NCBI GenBank assembly: GCA_013350335.1
Contig: CM023540.1
Location: 23,663,175-23,727,174 of the forward strand
Direction: 5' to 3'
Length of the DNA: 64,000 bases
From: Chimonanthus salicifolius
Taxonomy: Eukaryota; Streptophyta; Magnoliopsida; Laurales; Calycanthaceae
In this document: piece by piece, positions 22,461 through 35,200 of the stretch
Position numbering within the stretch: position 1 is the stretch's first letter
Layout: every line of letters begins with the position of its first letter
The notes under the pieces: generated by a model
The model's database searches: none
Told to the model about the DNA's origin: nothing
Seen by the model: the letters and a program-made list of their open reading frames with translations, nothing else
Translations under genes and position numbers: made by a program

Positions 22461-22473
22461 TAATATATATAGT
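22461..22473 (-). promoter_or_regulatory. TATA-like element of the small minus-strand gene
   Basis: On the minus strand it reads ATATATATTA preceded by ACT, 76-88 bp upstream of the ATG at 22385, a normal TATA-to-start distance for a short 5' UTR. The stretch between is pyrimidine-poor and AT-rich. Based on position only. Confidence 0.4.
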
Positions 22474-22826
22474 AATCTGGGAGCCATCTCATTTGACTCG
22501 TTGACTGCCACGCACTTAACGTTTTAAAGAAGGAAGGCTTCAAGAAATTCACTTTCCCTTGCCACGAAAGAGGAGTTTGCTTTTCTTTATGATCCGATCT
22601 GTTTGACTATAAAATTAAGTGGATCACTTGCCTCGGTTGAGTTGACTCAACTTGGTCGATAAAGATCGAGCCAAACTCATTTAAGATAACCTTACTGAGT
22701 TCTAGTTGATCCATGTGGTTGAATTTTTTTATTGGGTTGACTCACCTAACTTGTACTAGGAGCAGCTTTATTATCTATTTTGTTAAAATCACAAAGATTA
22801 TAAAAGCTCATTTGACAAGCTCCAAT

Positions 22827-23241
22827 GAGGGGTGAAAAATTTGCCCAGACTGAGATATCGGCTGATAAAATTCTTTCTCCCCTTTTGTGTTTTTTTAAAA
22901 TATCGGTATTTTTTTATTATTTTATTTTTTCTGAATTAAAAAATAAACAATAAATCCAAAAGGCAGCTTTTTTTAAAAAAAAAATTGAAAACGAAAATAT
23001 CGTCCAATATTGGTTCGATATCGGCCGACATATCAACTCGGGTCCACCACCGTTTTGATTTTTTTTTTAAAAGACCGATATTAAGAATATCGGCCGATAT
23101 CGGACCATTATATATTGCCAATACATCGGCTATATCGGTGGAGAACTACTGTGTACGGCCAACACAATATGTATCGGCTAATATGATAAGGCACTAAAAA
23201 CCCGTATCATATCGGCCGATACAAAAATATCTTAACCCCTG
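22827..23241 (-). mobile_element. ATCGGCCGAT-family MITE, inverted copy
   Basis: The same components as 1621-2261 in reverse order: GAGGGGTGAAAA at the left end, the AT-rich centre (22860-22985), then clustered ATATCGGCCGAT motifs and CCCCTG at the right end. The flanks CTCCAAT (left) and CTCCAAAT (right) look like a target duplication with a one-base loss. Small ORFs inside are not genes. Confidence 0.7.
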
Positions 23242-23283
23242 CTCCAAATCATCAGAAGCCTAAAATGCTTTGTTACCCCAAAT

Positions 23284-23294
23284 CTATCTATCTA

Positions 23295-23346
<52 letters not shown>
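23284..23346. repeat. (TATC)n-(TA)n microsatellite
   Basis: TATC repeats passing into about 26 TA units. It abuts the 3' end of the putative SINE next to it, as expected when an AT-rich tail expands. Confidence 0.9.
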
Positions 23347-23347
<1 letters not shown>

Positions 23348-23348
23348 C

Positions 23349-23500
23349 ATGGGTATCCTCGTTTAATATTGGAGGTGAGACTAATCACACGGGGGCATGT
23401 GTAAACCTCCCATTCGATACACACCGATTAAGTCTACAGATAGTGACCCGTTGAAGTTGAGCATGATTTGAACTCAAGAATATTGAGTAAAATCTCTTTT
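23349..23500 (-). mobile_element. Probable tRNA-derived SINE, minus strand
   Basis: On the minus strand it contains a B-box-like GAGTTCAAATCATGC (23462-23476) and ends in CTCACCTCCAATATTAAACG, followed by the TA microsatellite. The same CTCACCTCCAAT phrase ends the element at 60722-60876, so the two appear to belong to one family. The A-box end is poorly preserved. Confidence 0.45.
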
Positions 23501-24389
23501 TAAAGTTTTTTATAAATATTAGAAAATTGCACCTATCCAAATGGAATGAAACTTAAATTCTTGACAATATTAGGAGGTTCAGTACTTACAATATGGGTAC
23601 TAATTTATTTTGGAAATGCATATTAGATTTTGGATTTTCTATAAACTTAGATTTCTTAGACATCTCTAACTTGGATTATAGATTTTTCTTTTTCTTTTTT
23701 CTTTTTTTCCATCTTTAATTGTCTCTAGACTTGTTCAGGTCAGCTTACATTGGAATGATGCCACCCAAAAAAAATACATGTACTGATCAAACAATTGAGT
23801 AGGTCCAATTGGTAAATGAGAAATATAATGTTGTAGAACACCCATCTGATTGGAAAATCATGGTTAGGTAATATGTGGTATGTGGTGTGGGGAAAAAATA
23901 ATCTGAACCTACCATTTTGAATCATATTGTTTAAAAAAAAACCCTGAAAACATCACGTGAATCACACCATTTTATTTGTGACTCAGAGTCAACTTTCTAA
24001 CAAAAGCAACGAGTATTCAGACAAACAAGACGACATACATTATTTATATTCCTGAAAACACAACGGAACACGTGCATCTTGAGTGGTGAAAGAGAAGGAA
24101 GAGGAGGGAGAAATTAGTCACTTGCAACTTATTAATAAAAAAAGAAGCCGTTATGTTTTGCTTTTTAAATTCAGTTAATAATCTAACTTAAAAAATAAAC
24201 TGAAAGTTGACATTTATAATTAGTGATTCCGTTCATAAGAAATAATATCTCAAGACAGAAGATGACAAAGTTGTTGGGAAAAATTATTGTGTTCTTTTTT
24301 CTTTGCCTGAATAAAAATGGACAAATGAAACAACAACTTTCAAGCAATAAATAGCTGAAAAAAATCTAACTACAAGACACTAAATTTAT
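23501..24389. other. Intergenic DNA, nothing assigned
   Basis: AT-rich; short ORFs without recognisable content. Confidence 0.5.
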
Positions 24390-24908
24390 GTGGATTGGTA
24401 ATGTGCTCACATCCATGAGACATGCTCCGAATCAATCTTCCACTATAAATCTTACGAAGTTTCTCTCTGGCAAAAACACAATATTCTTGGCTCATCATAA
24501 TAAGATATTCTTCACTTAGAGGTCGATTAAACGACAACAATGAAAATAATATAGGAAGAGATCTCACACAAAATAGACATGAGATATAGGTTCTTGAGAT
24601 GCTAAATCCATGATCCAAACAGATAGATGTCTTTAGAAGCAAACCCTCAAAATTTGAGCTGAATCGGAACAAAACAGTGGCTAAATTTCACCTTCTTCGT
24701 CTTTTCTCTTCTCCCTCTTTTTCTTTCTTCTTCAGATCTGTTAGTGAGGAGCGACCTTAGGCGTTTTTTGATGCACACAAGAGCTCCTCCTTTTATACCT
24801 CTTCTTATTCTCTCTCTCGGTCCAATCTTCATTTCTTCTTTTTTCTTTTTCTTTTTCTTTATTTATTAGTTGTGGGTCCAAACCTCACATGAGGATAGAC
24901 ACCCAACA
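24390..24908 (-). mobile_element. Copia-type LTR with adjoining polypurine tract, minus strand
   Basis: Read on the minus strand, a polypurine tract GGGAGGGGGAGAAT (24909-24922) is followed by TGTTGGGTGTC, the start of an LTR at 24908. The LTR contains a TATA box (GGTATAAAAGGAGG, about 24791-24804) and purine-rich R/U5-like sequence. The far end near 24390 could not be fixed, and no partner LTR is visible. DNA at 24923-25100 is presumably residual internal sequence. Two ORFs in it (24370-24672, 24647-24832) are not recognisable proteins. Confidence 0.6.
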
Positions 24909-25100
24909 ATTCTCCCCCTCCCAACTCATGTGAAGGACTCAACCAAGCCCGTTTTGCTTATACACAAGTTATGCTTCTCCTTAAACAAAGTTTTAATAAT
25001 CATATCCAATCTACTCTGATCGATATGGATTTTCTCAAGTTTCCATCAGCTTTTCATAACATGAGGATAGTGACTCAATCAAGTCATGCTTATATATGAT

Positions 25101-27041
25101 TTATTAAAATATTTAACAAAATATAGGTACATATTTTTTTAAAAGAACTGTCTATATTACTAAGAATATGATCTAAGATTATAGATAAAGAGGAGTACTG
25201 GTGGTTGTGGCGTTGCAAATGTCTTTGGCCGTTGGGAGGTCTCAGTTTGCATCTCTCCTCGTGTCACAAATTAAAAAAATGACCTGGGCACGTTACTCCT
25301 AACTTTTTTACTAGAACTCTTAAAGTTTGTTTAATAGACGAAGTTAGGAATGCACTTTATCAGATGAGATACTATTTGTAATGACTCTAACACAACTTGA
25401 TTTGTACAATATTATCTGCTCTAAACCCACACTGGCCTGCACGGCTTAGCATTGCATCTGATCCAACTCACATATCCAAAACGCGTTCTGCTGGATTAGA
25501 AGTGCTCCCACTTATAAACCCCTGAAATTTTCATCTCATGGGCAATGTGGGACTTTTTCCCACACACCCATTCCACTGTTCACTGTCGGTCAGACCGTTG
25601 TGGATTGTCGGTCGGACGGAGACTGGCCAATTTCACTGATTTATGGCCCTATTGGGCTCAGCCTTTGGACCTCCCAGGCTGGGGATGTTTAACTCTTAAG
25701 AATAGAGTTACAAATGACATTAGGATAGTTTAAAAATAGCCATTATAGATGACATTAAGAACATCCATTTGAGGTAGTTATGTAAATAGAACAAGGCCCT
25801 AATGTGTAGGTTGAGAAACTTCATATCGCAAGCACAAGAAAGAGATGTAGACTATTGAAAACGAAGAGGAAAAGAACTTATATATATATAAGTGACCAAC
25901 GGTGTAATTAATGATAAGGTCACATGGATAAATATAACTTGAAAACTTGACCCTTAAACTTCTATTTTATTAGAGTAACCAGTAAGCAACTTGGTAAGCC
26001 ATGGGGTTTAGTGGAACTTTTTAACCTGTCATTTTCAGATTATTTTCACTTGAAAAATCAAAATTCAAGTTATGTATTTTTTTTAAAGAAGAATTCAGTT
26101 CAAGCCTAGAAACAAAGACAGTTGGGAGACCGAGAAATTGAGAGAGAGAGAGAGAGAGAGAATGGCGAGAAAGAAAGACGTTTCTTGAGACGAGGATCGT
26201 CGCTACTGTGATGGATACAAGGATTGCCATTCTTGTGGAGACAAGAAGACAAGAGACTGAGCTACCACGATGCAGACGAGGATCACAGCTGCTGTGGAGA
26301 CGAAGATTGCCGAAAAACAGAGGAATTACAGAAAGGAGGTTTGGAGATGAGAGAGAAGAAGTTCCATCATGACTAATGCAAATGGTGAACTATGAGAGAG
26401 TATTATCACATTGAGAGGAGTAGCAGAATTGGAATTTAAGAAAAAGGTTATCTTCCGTATCCTTGGTAAAAAACACGTTGTAAAAGTAAAAACCCATTCA
26501 TTTACTAAAGAAAATCCATTTTGTTATTATTACGGCATGTGCAAAGCATTAATGTCATTCTTGACAAGGCAAACATCCTGACATGCACAAACATTGTATG
26601 TGGACACAATCAGCCAAGTAAGAATGAAACACCATGGAAACACGTAAGCATAGATTAAGTAGTTCCAGGCTACGAGCGCTGGATCTAAATTAAATAAAAA
26701 TGAAAAAAAAAAGAGGAAAATCCTTGGTAATTTGGTCAAGAAAACAAAGCTAGAAAGCACAGGCGATCTTCCTGGCCAAGAATTCCAACAAAATAATAGG
26801 CAAGGTCAACAGCCAGCTTACCCAACAAATGTATGCAGAAACATGAACAATCATTTATTCATATTGATATAAAAAGATGGAGAAAAACCAATGTACAAGA
26901 AAGAGCAGTTCAGTATTCATTGAAATGGATTATGTCAGGTGCAAATGAGAGAGAGAAGGGCAAAAGAACTAGGACGAGATGCAGTATACAACATCTAAAT
27001 AAGACTGGTTTCTGTGAACATTCAAGGTCCATCTAAACAAA
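25101..27041. other. Intergenic DNA
   Basis: A (GA)n tract lies at about 26142-26161. A phrase GGTCTCAGTTTGCATCTC near 25237 weakly resembles a Pol III B box and may mark another old SINE. No exon is supported except the short one at 27042-27089. Confidence 0.45.
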
Positions 27042-27089
27042 TTACAGTTCCTCCCCTGGACTCAGCTGATTCCACCTACTATACAAAAA
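27042..27089 (-). CDS. Possible terminal exon (16 codons) of an unidentified gene
   Basis: On the minus strand a good acceptor (GTGCTTTGCAG) is followed by an open frame FLYSRWNQLSPGEEL and a TAA stop. The WNQLSPGEEL ending looks protein-like and vaguely familiar, but I cannot name the family. The rest of the gene should lie at higher coordinates; the only other coding-like stretch nearby is 28738-28980, which ends in its own stop and therefore does not obviously join it. It could also be a stranded exon in repeat DNA. Confidence 0.3.
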   Translation of the reverse strand, partial: FLYSRWNQLSPGEEL

Positions 27090-28737
27090 CTGCAAAGCAC
27101 AAACTTAAAAACATAAAAGAAAGATCAGTATACAAACTTCAAAAGCAATATGCTGTTGACACTAAACAAAGCTAGTAAATCAATTGCAAACAATTGGAAT
27201 GACCACACAAATAAGGTAAAATAAACAAGGGGGTGGTGAAGAGATGAATTTATTAAAAAGGGAAGAAGATGTACAGCTACTAAGCACTGCTCAAAGAGAC
27301 AGAAAATCTACAAATGGTTTATGTACCAAAAAAATGTAAATTAAAGATAGGAACTACAGCCAATGTCATCCTATGAAGATCCTGTGATTCCTCCGTCACC
27401 ATTGTGCATTGAATGAGATTCAATTTGATGACAACAATTAATGAAGTTTTAGGGTTGTTTTTAATTGGAATTAATGAAATTCTAGTTGAAGAACAATTCC
27501 AATCCGTGCAATTGTCAAGGGAATCCATTTCCACAGAACACTTGATTCCTGAACTTCAACTTTCCAAAAATATAAATCGCCAAGAGTTCCCATTGTGCTT
27601 CAAATTTGTCAAATCTCGTAAACGCATTGATTGACTTAACCCGTGGATGCCAACAATAAATGCATTCAAACAAGTAAAAATCAAACTAAAGGCGTAGTCA
27701 CATAGGACGGATCTATCCAGTACCAACTGATGTAGTAGATCTTGTATGCATCTTGAGATTGGGCTTACAAGAAACAAGACCAATAAATTACCATTCACAA
27801 AATAAAACTTTCAAAAGAAGCAAGGCCAACAATGAATTCTTTGCTCATCAATTCCAAAAGTAGAAAATCTTAATTTTAAATAAACTAAAATAAATCAACG
27901 AAATACCTCTAATAAGCAATGGAGGATGCTTGATTCTTGATCCTCTATTCTTTCTTGAAACACACCTAGCCAAGCCTTAAAAGAGAAAACCCAGGAGAGA
28001 AGCCACAAGGCTAAATGGTTTCCTCATAATACACTTTTATTGAGTTCGGGCCGAAGCCTTAACAAAACTCCACAAGCAATCTAATAAAAACTCAACTCTC
28101 CTAATATTGAGGCTTCCACTAGTATTTATATGGTTCTTCTACATGCCAAATTTCAGATATAATAGTAATAACAAATGCGGAGCTAATTATAAACTAAAAC
28201 TCACGACTCTTAAACACTTTATCAAAAAATAGGTAATAACTTCTATATACGTCAAAGTTGCACACCTTGAGTTCATTGCATATGTTTTTTAATAAACCAT
28301 CCAATGAATCCAATTTCATGTCAATCAGACGGCATATTAGACCTAAAATATGACCATTATTGAAAACCATGAAAATAAATCTAAATTTGTTCTAAATTCT
28401 AAATGAACTAAATATGCAACTCAAGCTTGTAGGACATAGATATCATTCATAAAATAAAATAAAAAATAAAAAACCCTTGTAGACCATAGATTCCATGTAT
28501 GTGGAATATTATACTATTGTTTCTACATCAATACCATTCTACACCTACTGATCAACACGTTTTATTGGCTTCCATTCATTTGCAAGGTGGAGGCCAATCA
28601 ACATTTTCAATTGTATAAAAGCTTCAAACTGCCATATTGTATCGATATCATTCGGAATATCTTACTATGGACTTCTCAGTAAGAATTAAGAAATGATGGT
28701 TCAAAGTAAATTAGAGTGTACTGCTGCCAATAGGCAT
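27090..28737. other. Intergenic or intronic DNA with an LTR-like stretch
   Basis: On the minus strand, 28135 down to about 27900 has a TATA-like CATATAAATACTAG followed by a transcribed-looking region, resembling part of an LTR. No paired copy was found. ORFs at 27319-27534 and 27556-27798 show no domain. Confidence 0.35.
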
Positions 28738-28980
28738 TCAAGTAATGGAGCAACTGTTTTGCCATGATGCCCACGGACTGTTGCTAGAATCTTCTGAATC
28801 ATCTGATTTCTGTTGGGGTCCTTGCAGGTCAGTCTTTTTCATGGACATTCTAATGTTTTGAGAACTTATGTAAAGAAGTTGCAAGTTCAAAGCATTTTCA
28901 ACATTTGCAACATCATTTCCCATATCTAAAGCTTGAGGACAAAGTTCGTCTCCAAAGAGGGGAAAATAGTAGCACCAATC
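28738..28980 (-). CDS. Unidentified coding-like ORF, possibly an exon
   Basis: The minus-strand frame is open from at least 28980 to a stop at 28738 and includes KKTDLQGPQQKSDDSEDSSN followed by SPWASWQNS. The composition (acidic/Ser-rich, low hydrophobicity) is more protein-like than the surrounding ORFs. The first ATG is at 28923, but the frame extends upstream of it (PLFGDELCPQALD), which suggests an exon or a pseudogene fragment. I recognise no domain. Confidence 0.25.
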   Translation of the reverse strand, partial: DWCYYFPLFGDELCPQALDMGNDVANVENALNLQLLYISSQNIRMSMKKTDLQGPQQKSDDSEDSSNSPWASWQNSCSIT

Positions 28981-29639
28981 GCAAATTATATTCTAAAATT
29001 GTAAGATTCTTTCTAAAAAAAGGGTAAAATCTTTATAAAAAATTTAAGAAGTAGAAAATTAGGTTTTTCATATTCCTATGCATTCAGTATTCCAAACATT
29101 ATGGGTAAATGACAAATAAAATGATGATAGTCTCATGTATAAAAGTTGATTTTCATTCATGTATACATTTTTCAAGATTACAAAAAATAGTATATGTATA
29201 TGGCCTACTAATTACATGTGATCATAGATAGCTAATAAAAGTAGGGGAATGTAATTGCTAAATAAAAGGACTTGCCATTTAACATTTGATGAGGACATCA
29301 TGGGACATCAGTGAAGAAAGATGCATCAGAAGCTAAATTTTTCCTCAACATGGTTGGATGATGATTTTATGCGTATTTCTAATATATCCAACCATAGATA
29401 GAGACAGATCCAGCCATGGATACGCCAGATTTAAGATGGTCTAGTAGCAGATTGGAGAAATTGGTTTGATCCTTTCATTTACAACATCTAAGTTGTTCAT
29501 TCATGAATTGGACCAATCTAACCGTTGATCCGGCATCATCCGGGCATTTATTTTCATTATATTCTATTGTGTCATATAGTTTTAGTACATATATGTTTCA
29601 AGATTGTTATAGACATATATTTCCTTTTATGGTTTTAAA
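28981..29639. other. Intergenic DNA
   Basis: A block TAATTGCTAAATAAAAGGA at about 29251 recurs at about 31408, so part of this stretch is repeat-derived. Nothing else is assigned. Confidence 0.4.
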
Positions 29640-30170
29640 TCATTCACATGTGTGTCTTAAGACACGTGCCTAGGGTTTTAAAGTCTTTTTTTTTTTATAA
29701 ATAGTTTTGTAGAGACTTTTATGAATGAATGAAGATATGGTGTGACTCCTCCTGCCTCCTTGATGTGAGATTAAGGAACCTTGGTGACTCAAAGTACAAA
29801 TCCCTCTTCTACTTCTTCTCTTCCCTCCCCTTTTCTCCTCTTATTTTTTTTTTTTTCACTTTTCCCTCTTTCTACAACTTATTTTGTTACTTTTTCATCC
29901 AAACCCTAATCCCTAACCAAACTAGGACCCAATCCCACCATCAGCCACCAAAACCTCACTGGGACCCACCAGGCCATATGGACGTCAGTACATGTCCGTA
30001 CGACCGTACGAACAGACCCCCTTTGGCCCTATTTGCACCCCAATTTCTGGATCCCTATCATAGACCTGTAAATCTAACATTAACGTACTGTATGAACCTA
30101 GTTGAGACCTTGTTTTGCTTGAAAACCAAAAAAAAAATTAGCAAACCCTAGGTGATCCCATAGCCCTATT
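29640..30170 (+). mobile_element. Probable LTR/leader remnant
   Basis: TATAAATAG at about 29696 is followed by a short transcribed-looking stretch and then a pyrimidine- and C-rich leader. The design matches 3830-4640. The ORF 29729-30151 inside is Pro/Phe-rich with no domain. No primer-binding site or paired LTR was recognised. Confidence 0.3.
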
Positions 30171-30354
30171 TCATCCCTTGGGTGACTGGTTTTTAAATCT
30201 AAAAGACCAGAACAAGGTGTGGTATGATTTAACTAGTCTTTTGAGTGATTTTGCATTGAATGGCAACGATAAAACCTCAAGAACTTTGTGTACGAGCCAT
30301 TCTCTTGTTTGAATCTCTTTGATTAACTATGTATGTGAATTTACATAGTCGTTG

Positions 30355-30760
30355 ATATATTATATTACTATTAATTTATCTCTCTAGATGTGAATCATGG
30401 ATATATGTTACATGTCATTTTAGAATTCACCATACACATTTTGCATTCTCATATAGGCATCCATTTATCATTTAGATCTAGGGGGTTTCCAATATTTTGA
30501 CTTGTCTTATGTCAAATTTGGAATTAGAGCTTGTGAATTACTTTTCAAAATAAAATAAAATTAGAGCTTGTGAATTTGCATAGTTTTATTTAATATTAAT
30601 TTCTCTCTCAAATATCTCATGTGAATCATGGATATAGGTTGTATATCATTTTAGGATTCACCATACACATTTTGCATTCTCATATAGGCATCCATCTATC
30701 ATTTAGATCTAGGGTTTCCAATATTTGACTTGTCCTATGTCAAATTTGGTATGAGAGCTT
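30355..30760. repeat. Direct duplication of about 180 bp
   Basis: Two copies, roughly 30362-30540 and 30575-30757, share GTGAATCATGGATATA, ATTCACCATACACATTTTGC and TCATTTAGATCTAGGG in the same order. The few differences suggest a fairly old tandem duplication or two neighbouring copies of one element. Confidence 0.7.
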
Positions 30761-30772
30761 GTCCTACGTCAA

Positions 30773-31597
30773 CATTTCCATTTTAGTTGTAACCTCAGCT
30801 TATATATGTGTGTGAAATTTCAATAATGAAAGGCACAAGTAAATTTTCACTAAAATCAACTTCAACTGGGAGGCTTGGTTTCTCTTTTAATTGAGATCGG
30901 AAGCCTAGCTTGCACATAAACCCTTATTTTTACTTTTCTCCTTTTTTTTATACTTTTATTGCATTTTTCCTGTTTCAGTATTTGGGTTTTTATCCGAAGA
31001 AATCTACTAGCTCCAATAGGAGAGAAAATGAAGAAATGTTGTTTAGAGATGGTCTATACACTGTCAACATTTATGTAACCATTGTCCAAGAATACAAAAA
31101 GGAAGTAATATACATGGCCTATAAATGCGGTCATGGATAGCTTATAAGACTAATGTTTTGAAAAAAATATTCGATTCATAAAGGAGAAATAGTATTTTGG
31201 TAAAAACTAACATATAAATAAAAAATATTGTAAAGTAAAAAAAAACACTTCATATCATAAGATCCAAATCGTTATCTTTAAAAATCGTATTTCATCATAA
31301 GATTAAAATCGTCTATAGTAAGATTTAACCATGGATGGCACCATCGAGGGGCAACAAGTGATGCCACTATAAAAGATTTGCTTTCCAATTAGTAAGAGAA
31401 TATAATTGCTAAATAAAAGGATTCGTTATCTAATACTTTTTTTTAGCTATTTCCCTTTCAGTTGTAACCTAAGCCTATGTATATGAGCGAATTTCAATAA
31501 TGAAGGGCATAATAGAATTTCCCCTAAAATCAGCTTTGGCTAGCAGGTTTGGTTTCTCTTCTAATTGAGACCATAAGCTTGGCTTGGAAGTTGCACA
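30773..31597. repeat. Pair of ~140-bp direct repeats 670 bp apart
   Basis: 30773-30918 and 31445-31597 share GTTGTAACCT, ATTTCAATAATGAA, AAAATCA and GGTTTCTCTT in order, about 80% alike by eye. They may be remains of two LTRs, but no TG...CA ends or target duplication could be fixed. Confidence 0.5.
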
Positions 31598-31761
31598 AAG
31601 AATGGAGAACCAATAAAGACATGAAATGAAGTACATAGAAGAGACACGTTAGATTTCAAAATGATAATCTTTACCCTAAATGAAAATGAATAGGTAAGTA
31701 GAACTCAAAAAACCAACCCAAGATGGTGGGGCAAGCTGAAATGAGAGAGAAAAAAACCTAT

Positions 31762-32256
31762 TTTTTTTTTTGAAATCGCTATCATATTAATAAAAAGAAA
31801 GCACCAGAGGTGCAAGTACAGGAGGAAAAAAACATGAAGGCCAGACAATCGAGTACACTGGACGGGCTCATATCAGGAAAACAAAGAAAAAAAATTCTGG
31901 CATCTGGTAGGTCTGGGCCAACATAAGTTAGGTCAGGAAGAAGCCCAACACATGTCAAGGAGCCAGACGAAGACTGAAACGAGCACAAGTATGCCAACAA
32001 CTGTAGCAGGTATGCTGGCCAGTGACAGAAGAGATGGGGAGCAGCAGGAACCGGAGGGACACCCGGGCAGTGCGGGGAGAGGTTGACAGAGCAAAGATAG
32101 CTTGGAGGGTGTGCTCAATAGTCTCAGGATGGCGGATTCTGGAGCAACTAGAGGGAATTCCCACAAAGATGGGGCCATACAAAGATTATTTCTGGAGAAA
32201 TGAGTGAAAACCCCACACACGTCGGAAACACGGGGTCTAATCATCGACTAGCCAGT
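31762..32256 (-). mobile_element. 5'-truncated LINE-like retroposon with poly(A) and target duplication
   Basis: Read on the minus strand, a ~495-bp insert ends in TATGATAGCGATTTC plus an A-run (31762-31772). It is flanked by a direct repeat AAAAAAACCTAT (31750-31761 and 32259-32270). A 3' poly(A) tail and a target duplication longer than 10 bp are hallmarks of target-primed retroposition. The text before the tail (TGCACCTCTGGTGC, then TTATTAATATGATAGC) resembles plant L1 3' UTRs. Overlapping ORFs on both strands (31782-32244) encode nothing I recognise. Confidence 0.6.
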
Positions 32257-32270
32257 AAAAAAAAACCTAT

Positions 32271-35200
32271 CAACACCACACTAACTAACAAATGAGCAGA
32301 AAATCGAAAATAATTCATGGGTGCTTCAGCATAGTATTTTCGAGTTTTCAAACAACTCGAGTCAATAGTCACAAAGTTCAATAAGATAACAACTCTAAAT
32401 CCACTATACCTACAACACTCAAATTTCATCAGAATCAAGTCATGAACTAGAAACAAAACAATCAAAACTAAATCTCTTAATTATATAACCCAATATCAAG
32501 TCTAAATGCAAAGTAGGTGTGAGACGCAGAACAAGATAAATTCGAGACTCAAGAAAAACACAAACAAGTTTTAAAAAAATGCATTTGTTGGTTGAAATTA
32601 TAAAACAACAGCACCCGTCACTGGATGATCACAAATTAGATTCTCACTTCAACTGATTTTATTTCAAAATGGCCAGACAGAAAAGTAGTGTACTCAACTG
32701 CAAAAACCACATTTTGATGAACAGATGGGGGTGGAAGGGGGACATTTATTCATGAACAATGCAACACTTTCACATTCATCAGCAACATTCTTTATCATAC
32801 TTCAAATTTTTAGCTTTTTATCAATTAAACCACGAACAATATCAACTCCTGAACATCAAAGGAAAACAAGATTCAAGAATCACTTAGAATGAAATGATGA
32901 AGAAAGATGATTGAATTAAAGTCATGAGCTCTAAGCTCTGATGACACCACAAGTGTGAATCATTAAGTACAGTTTCTCAGTCAGCAATATGAAGATGCAG
33001 GGATGGGAAACCAGAGTGGTGGTGGTTGGGTTGGGTTGGGTTGCTGTGGTGGGAGGGGAGGAGGGGCTGGTGGTGGTGCGCATTTACTCATAAACAATGC
33101 AATGCTTTCACATTCATCAGCAACAATCTTTATCTTCAAATTTTAGCTTTTATCAATTAAACCATGAACAATATTGACTGCTGAAATCATAGGAAAACAA
33201 GATTCAAGAATCACTAGCATGAAGTAATGAAGAAAAAAGTACAGTTTCTCAAACGTCAACATGAACATGTAGAGAGAAACTAGAGATTTCTATTGTATGA
33301 GCACAAATCTTTTGATAGGAATCTGTTTCGTCACTTAGAGAGAGGAGAACTTTTATCAGGATCTAGCTCTCAAAGCATGGATTTATGAATTTGGAGCATC
33401 TTGAGATGGAAGAATGAGGCTTAAAAGTTTTTTCCCTGCTCAGATGATCTTGCTCTAGGTATTATTCAGTCACTTTCAATGGACTGCCCTACCCTTGAGG
33501 TGTTATTATTCAGTCACTTCTTATGGGTACAGTGTTTCAAATGTTTAAGTTATCATTATGTGCGCCAAAAACAATTAGCTCAATTGACTCATTCTCAGAA
33601 GGTTTCAGTGAGTAATAAAAGACAGCATGTTATGGGGGTTGCTTTTAACAGTGGCACTACAAAGGAGTCTTGAAATCAACACCCAGGTGCCTGGAAGGAA
33701 TTTAAAAAAAATGGTGACAAGCTGGGGCCTTCATTTAGGCAGGGGTTCTCTGCTATTTCTAGATCTGATTCAGGTGGAAATGCCTAGTGGACTGCTTCTA
33801 CAACATAGCTATGAATGGTTCAGCAATGGCAAGCTAAAGCCGTCCTCAACCACCTTAAATGGCTTCCTCTCATTTTTGCATCTATTGGGGCTACTTTCAG
33901 CATTTTTCTAATGCATTCAATCCTAATTATCTTTCATTGCTACTCTATTCATCCATATTCCTTTTATAAAGCAATCCTCACATAAACTAACATCTTCTAG
34001 CCCAATGGAAGAAACTTCACCAAAGTATATGCCCAATATATAGACATAACATTCAGAAAAATGAAAAAAAATTAACCAAAAATAGGAAATATTGGTCCCA
34101 TTGCCATTTTTATTGTGACATCGCTTGAGGCATTTTTTTGTGTGGCAAATTATGAAAAAATAGCCACCGAAAATGGGTAGATATGAGGATCAAATTAAAA
34201 TAGTGACTTCTATTGGTAAACCACAAGCAAAGAAGCACATGCTTAGTGGTCCTTTGGCACACTTGAATATTGTGCAAAAAAAAAAAGAGCTCTAAGGATT
34301 CTCCACATATACAGGCCTTTATCAAACAGAGATTAAGAATTTAAGATCATCATATTATTTGCAGGAATGAGATTTCAATCTAAAGCCTTGGCAGCTGTCC
34401 ACGGTTCACCTATGGACAATCAGACTCTTCAGCTGGGCGGTTTGAGTGGAAGGTAAATTACATGGTAAGAAGGGCATAGAGGACCTCAAGCCATTATAGC
34501 CATCATCATCAGCATTGAAACCTTATCTCATCTATCTAGGGTACGCTTTCTAAGTCTTCTCCATTCATCCTGTTTACGGCCATATTCTATCACTCCAGTC
34601 TAACATCACTTTTCAGTACAACAACTTCATTTCCAAGTCCATATCTGCCTCACTATTCTACTACCACCTTGAACTAGGCAACTTGTAAGCTCTCCATGCA
34701 AGCATTGTTTCTAACCTTCTAAACATATACCCAAACCATCTATGAGAACTTACAGATTTCTTCACCTTTTGGTTACAAGGAACCAATAATGCTATCTGCC
34801 ATCCTATTCTATAGGCAGGGATTCATTGAAAGAAATATTGAAGGAGTCAAAATTGTTGATAAAGATATGAGGTTGATTTCAATCGCTGAAATTAAAGAAA
34901 ATATTCCTTATGTCAAATGATGTCCAAGCAACATGAAAATGAAAATGGTGCATCTGCTATGTAAATATACAGCCTTTCTAAACCCAAGGTCATCTAATTC
35001 TGACAAGCATTAAGATTCTTAAAAAAAATTGAAACATGACTAGCACCACGTAACCTTAATGATTTCAGCACTAAGAACCTTCGAACTATGTATCACCAGG
35101 CTACTTAATATATTCTAAAATATCTTAAGAAAACTGCTTTATGGTCTTTGTTTGAATGAAATGCAGAAAAGGTAACATGATTTATCCTGAAACAATTTAC

